DNA of 54,239 bases from contig DKYC01000056.1 of the NCBI GenBank assembly GCA_002492295.1, positions 1 to 54,239 on the forward strand, read 5' to 3'. The notes under the pieces were generated by a model. It ran no database searches. It was not told where the DNA came from and saw only the letters and a list, made by a program, of their open reading frames with translations. This DNA is from Lachnospiraceae bacterium UBA7110 (GTDB taxonomy: Bacteria > Bacillota > Clostridia > Lachnospirales > Lachnospiraceae). Below are positions 52,928 through 54,239 of this stretch, piece by piece; within the stretch, counting starts at the first letter, position 1, and each line of letters opens with the position of its first letter. The translations under genes were made by a program, and so were the position numbers.

Positions 52928-54239
52928 TTATCTCGCCCCTTGATTTTTCTGTTTTGTCTGATGTACCCTGCCTGCTTCTCTTTCTTTTACGACCTGCTCT
53001 TTTTGTTTGAGCTTATTTCTGACACTCCTTGCATCTACCACTTTTTCTCCGTAAATTTTTTCATACTCTGCACAAGCTGCCTCATAATCCATACTCTCTT
53101 TCTTTGCCACATTAAATTCCTTATAGAATGCCTGAACAGAATCGAATTTGTATTCTCTCACGATAGAGGAAAGCCGCTTTTTCATATTGGAAATCTGATT
53201 GTCCATACTGTCAATGCCCTGCTGTAATTCCTTTCGTCTGCCACCCTTGAAGATACCCGTACATTCGGATAATTCCTTTTTCAGCTTATCGCGCTTTTTC
53301 TCACGTTCAAAAATTGCTTTATTCTGCTCTTTGAGCTTACTGTCAATCTCTTTCAGACGGGGATATTTACTTGCGAGTACGGAAGGTTTTGGTTGCAGCG
53401 GTCTTTCTGTTTCCAACCTATTTGTTTCGGCAGGAACAGATTTTTGTTCTGCTTTTATCTGTTCGATTATAGATTTTTTGACTGCGACAGTATTTTTCTG
53501 CTGTGACTGTTCTGCTTTATTCTGCATATCCGTTTCTTGGCGCAGATTAACAGAAAATGGTATCTTTTTCTTTTCCTGCTGAGTCGCCGAACCAGCTTTT
53601 ACATGGGCATGACTTTCCATTTCTTTTGGTATTTCCTTTATGGCATCAACAGCTTTATCAATAACTTTTTCCGCTATATCCATTACCTTTTGCATAGCTT
53701 TTATAATCAGACACTCTAATAATAAAATCGCCGCCCTGACAATCTCCCCGAACAGCTCCGGCTTGTTACCGTTCTGCTCCACAGATTCCTTTACCTTTTC
53801 CGTGATTTCTGTCTTTTTCAGTTCCACAACCTCCGTCTCGGATACGCCGCTTACAATAGCGCGGTCAACAGCCCTGTTCCATTCCATGCGGATTTCATTG
53901 TCTGCTTTTATCGCCTCCGCTTTGGGATTATTTTTACCGACTTTCTTTGTGGCAAGGTACGGACCGTTTTTATCAAATATGCTGAGCCTGTCCTTATCGT
54001 CAATCACCATCTGGTTAATCAGATCTGTGTAAAATACCTTCGCCTCGTCAAGAAAAGACTCCTGCTTAAAGCGCCCGTCTTTTATGGTAAAAATCTTACG
54101 CTCATACACTTCGCCTTTTTTGATGACTTTACACCCTTTACGTATATTTCCGTCCCCGTCAAGTATCTCTTTCTTTGTCCGCACATGATGTCCCTGCTCG
54201 TCATAAAACATATTCCGGGTGGCAGTCTTTTCTTCCGGC
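52928..54239 (-). CDS. C-terminal part of a probable MobA/MobL relaxase, cut by the window end
   Basis: The frame is open to the right edge, so the ATG at 54211 is probably internal: codons upstream read on as KTATRNMFYDEQGHHVR. The visible 437 or so residues have YLATKKVGKNNPKAEAIKAD and EWNRAVDRAIVSGVSE, typical as I recall of the region after the nicking domain in MobA/MobL proteins of Lachnospiraceae elements. Two hydrophobic-rich helices and a long Lys/Glu/Gln coiled coil follow (about 290-380), ending in a basic tail. The catalytic His motif would be in the missing part. Such relaxases nick the transfer origin and pilot the DNA into a recipient. It marks the defence-like operon as cargo of a mobilizable element. 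Confidence 0.6.
   Translation of the reverse strand, partial: PEEKTATRNMFYDEQGHHVRTKKEILDGDGNIRKGCKVIKKGEVYERKIFTIKDGRFKQESFLDEAKVFYTDLINQMVIDDKDRLSIFDKNGPYLATKKVGKNNPKAEAIKADNEIRMEWNRAVDRAIVSGVSETEVVELKKTEITEKVKESVEQNGNKPELFGEIVRAAILLLECLIIKAMQKVMDIAEKVIDKAVDAIKEIPKEMESHAHVKAGSATQQEKKKIPFSVNLRQETDMQNKAEQSQQKNTVAVKKSIIEQIKAEQKSVPAETNRLETERPLQPKPSVLASKYPRLKEIDSKLKEQNKAIFEREKKRDKLKKELSECTGIFKGGRRKELQQGIDSMDNQISNMKKRLSSIVREYKFDSVQAFYKEFNVAKKESMDYEAACAEYEKIYGEKVVDARSVRNKLKQKEQVVKEREAGRVHQTKQKNQGAR

Noticed and set aside
54209..54211. ATG as the true start of the relaxase-like gene
   Set aside because: The frame stays open and family-like to the window end, so the start lies outside.

Overview
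The window looks like a chromosome segment of a Gram-positive anaerobe of the class Clostridia, most likely a Lachnospiraceae (inference). The signs are the birA / DUF6145-like / coaX / dusB / greA / lysS gene order, sigma-A promoters with TTGACA-17-TATAAT spacing, strong GGAGG-type ribosome binding sites, a SleB-type hydrolase, a CD1871A-type CXXC mini-protein and Tn1549-like accessory genes at both edges. Nearly all genes lie on the minus strand; only pyrG and one small membrane-protein gene are on the plus strand.

Layout. (1) 1-984: end of an integrated element abutting the 3' end of lysS, with DUF6075-like and DUF3970-like genes, a terminator and paired TTGTCGTAC repeats. (2) 985-7444: housekeeping block lysS, greA, dusB, coaX, DUF6145-like, birA, argF. 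(3) 7581-12049: a secreted SleB-type hydrolase with SH3 domains, then a two-gene unit of an exosortase and a VIT/VWA surface protein with a PEP-CTERM-like tail. (4) 12203-25322: proC, a SpoU-type RNA methyltransferase, the KtrA/KtrB potassium system, pfkA, dnaE, a diguanylate cyclase, an NlpC/P60 hydrolase and a trigger-factor-like lipoprotein. (5) 25484-34392: a small membrane protein, a histidine phosphatase, a PTS IIC-like permease, a NiaR-type repressor, uvrC and ftsH, with pyrG divergent from ftsH. (6) 34464-39814: a cell-envelope and redox operon (DUF3160 lipoprotein, CapA-like protein, TlpA-like thioredoxin, CXXC mini-protein, polyferredoxin). (7) 39815-40695: a 5'-truncated aldo/keto reductase. 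(8) About 40700 to the right end: a visibly more A+T-rich accessory island.

The island is the most unusual part. Transcribed right to left it holds the C-terminal part of a probable MobA/MobL relaxase, then an operon of four large or unfamiliar genes: a 1378-aa protein with two RNA-polymerase alpha-CTD-like helix-hairpin-helix modules, a sigma-like HTH and a long probably beta-rich tail; a 1729-aa DEAH helicase with zinc-cysteine clusters and a DUF1998-like end; a 142-aa conserved-looking protein; and a 554-aa protein with a coiled coil and a DUF2325-like C-terminus. The giant-protein plus DUF1998-helicase pair matches the plan of Druantia type III (DruH-DruE) and the wider DISARM/Druantia helicase class, so an anti-phage or anti-plasmid system is the best reading. 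The two extra genes and the transcription-factor-like N-terminus would make it a variant. This rests on motifs and gene order only; no database search was possible.
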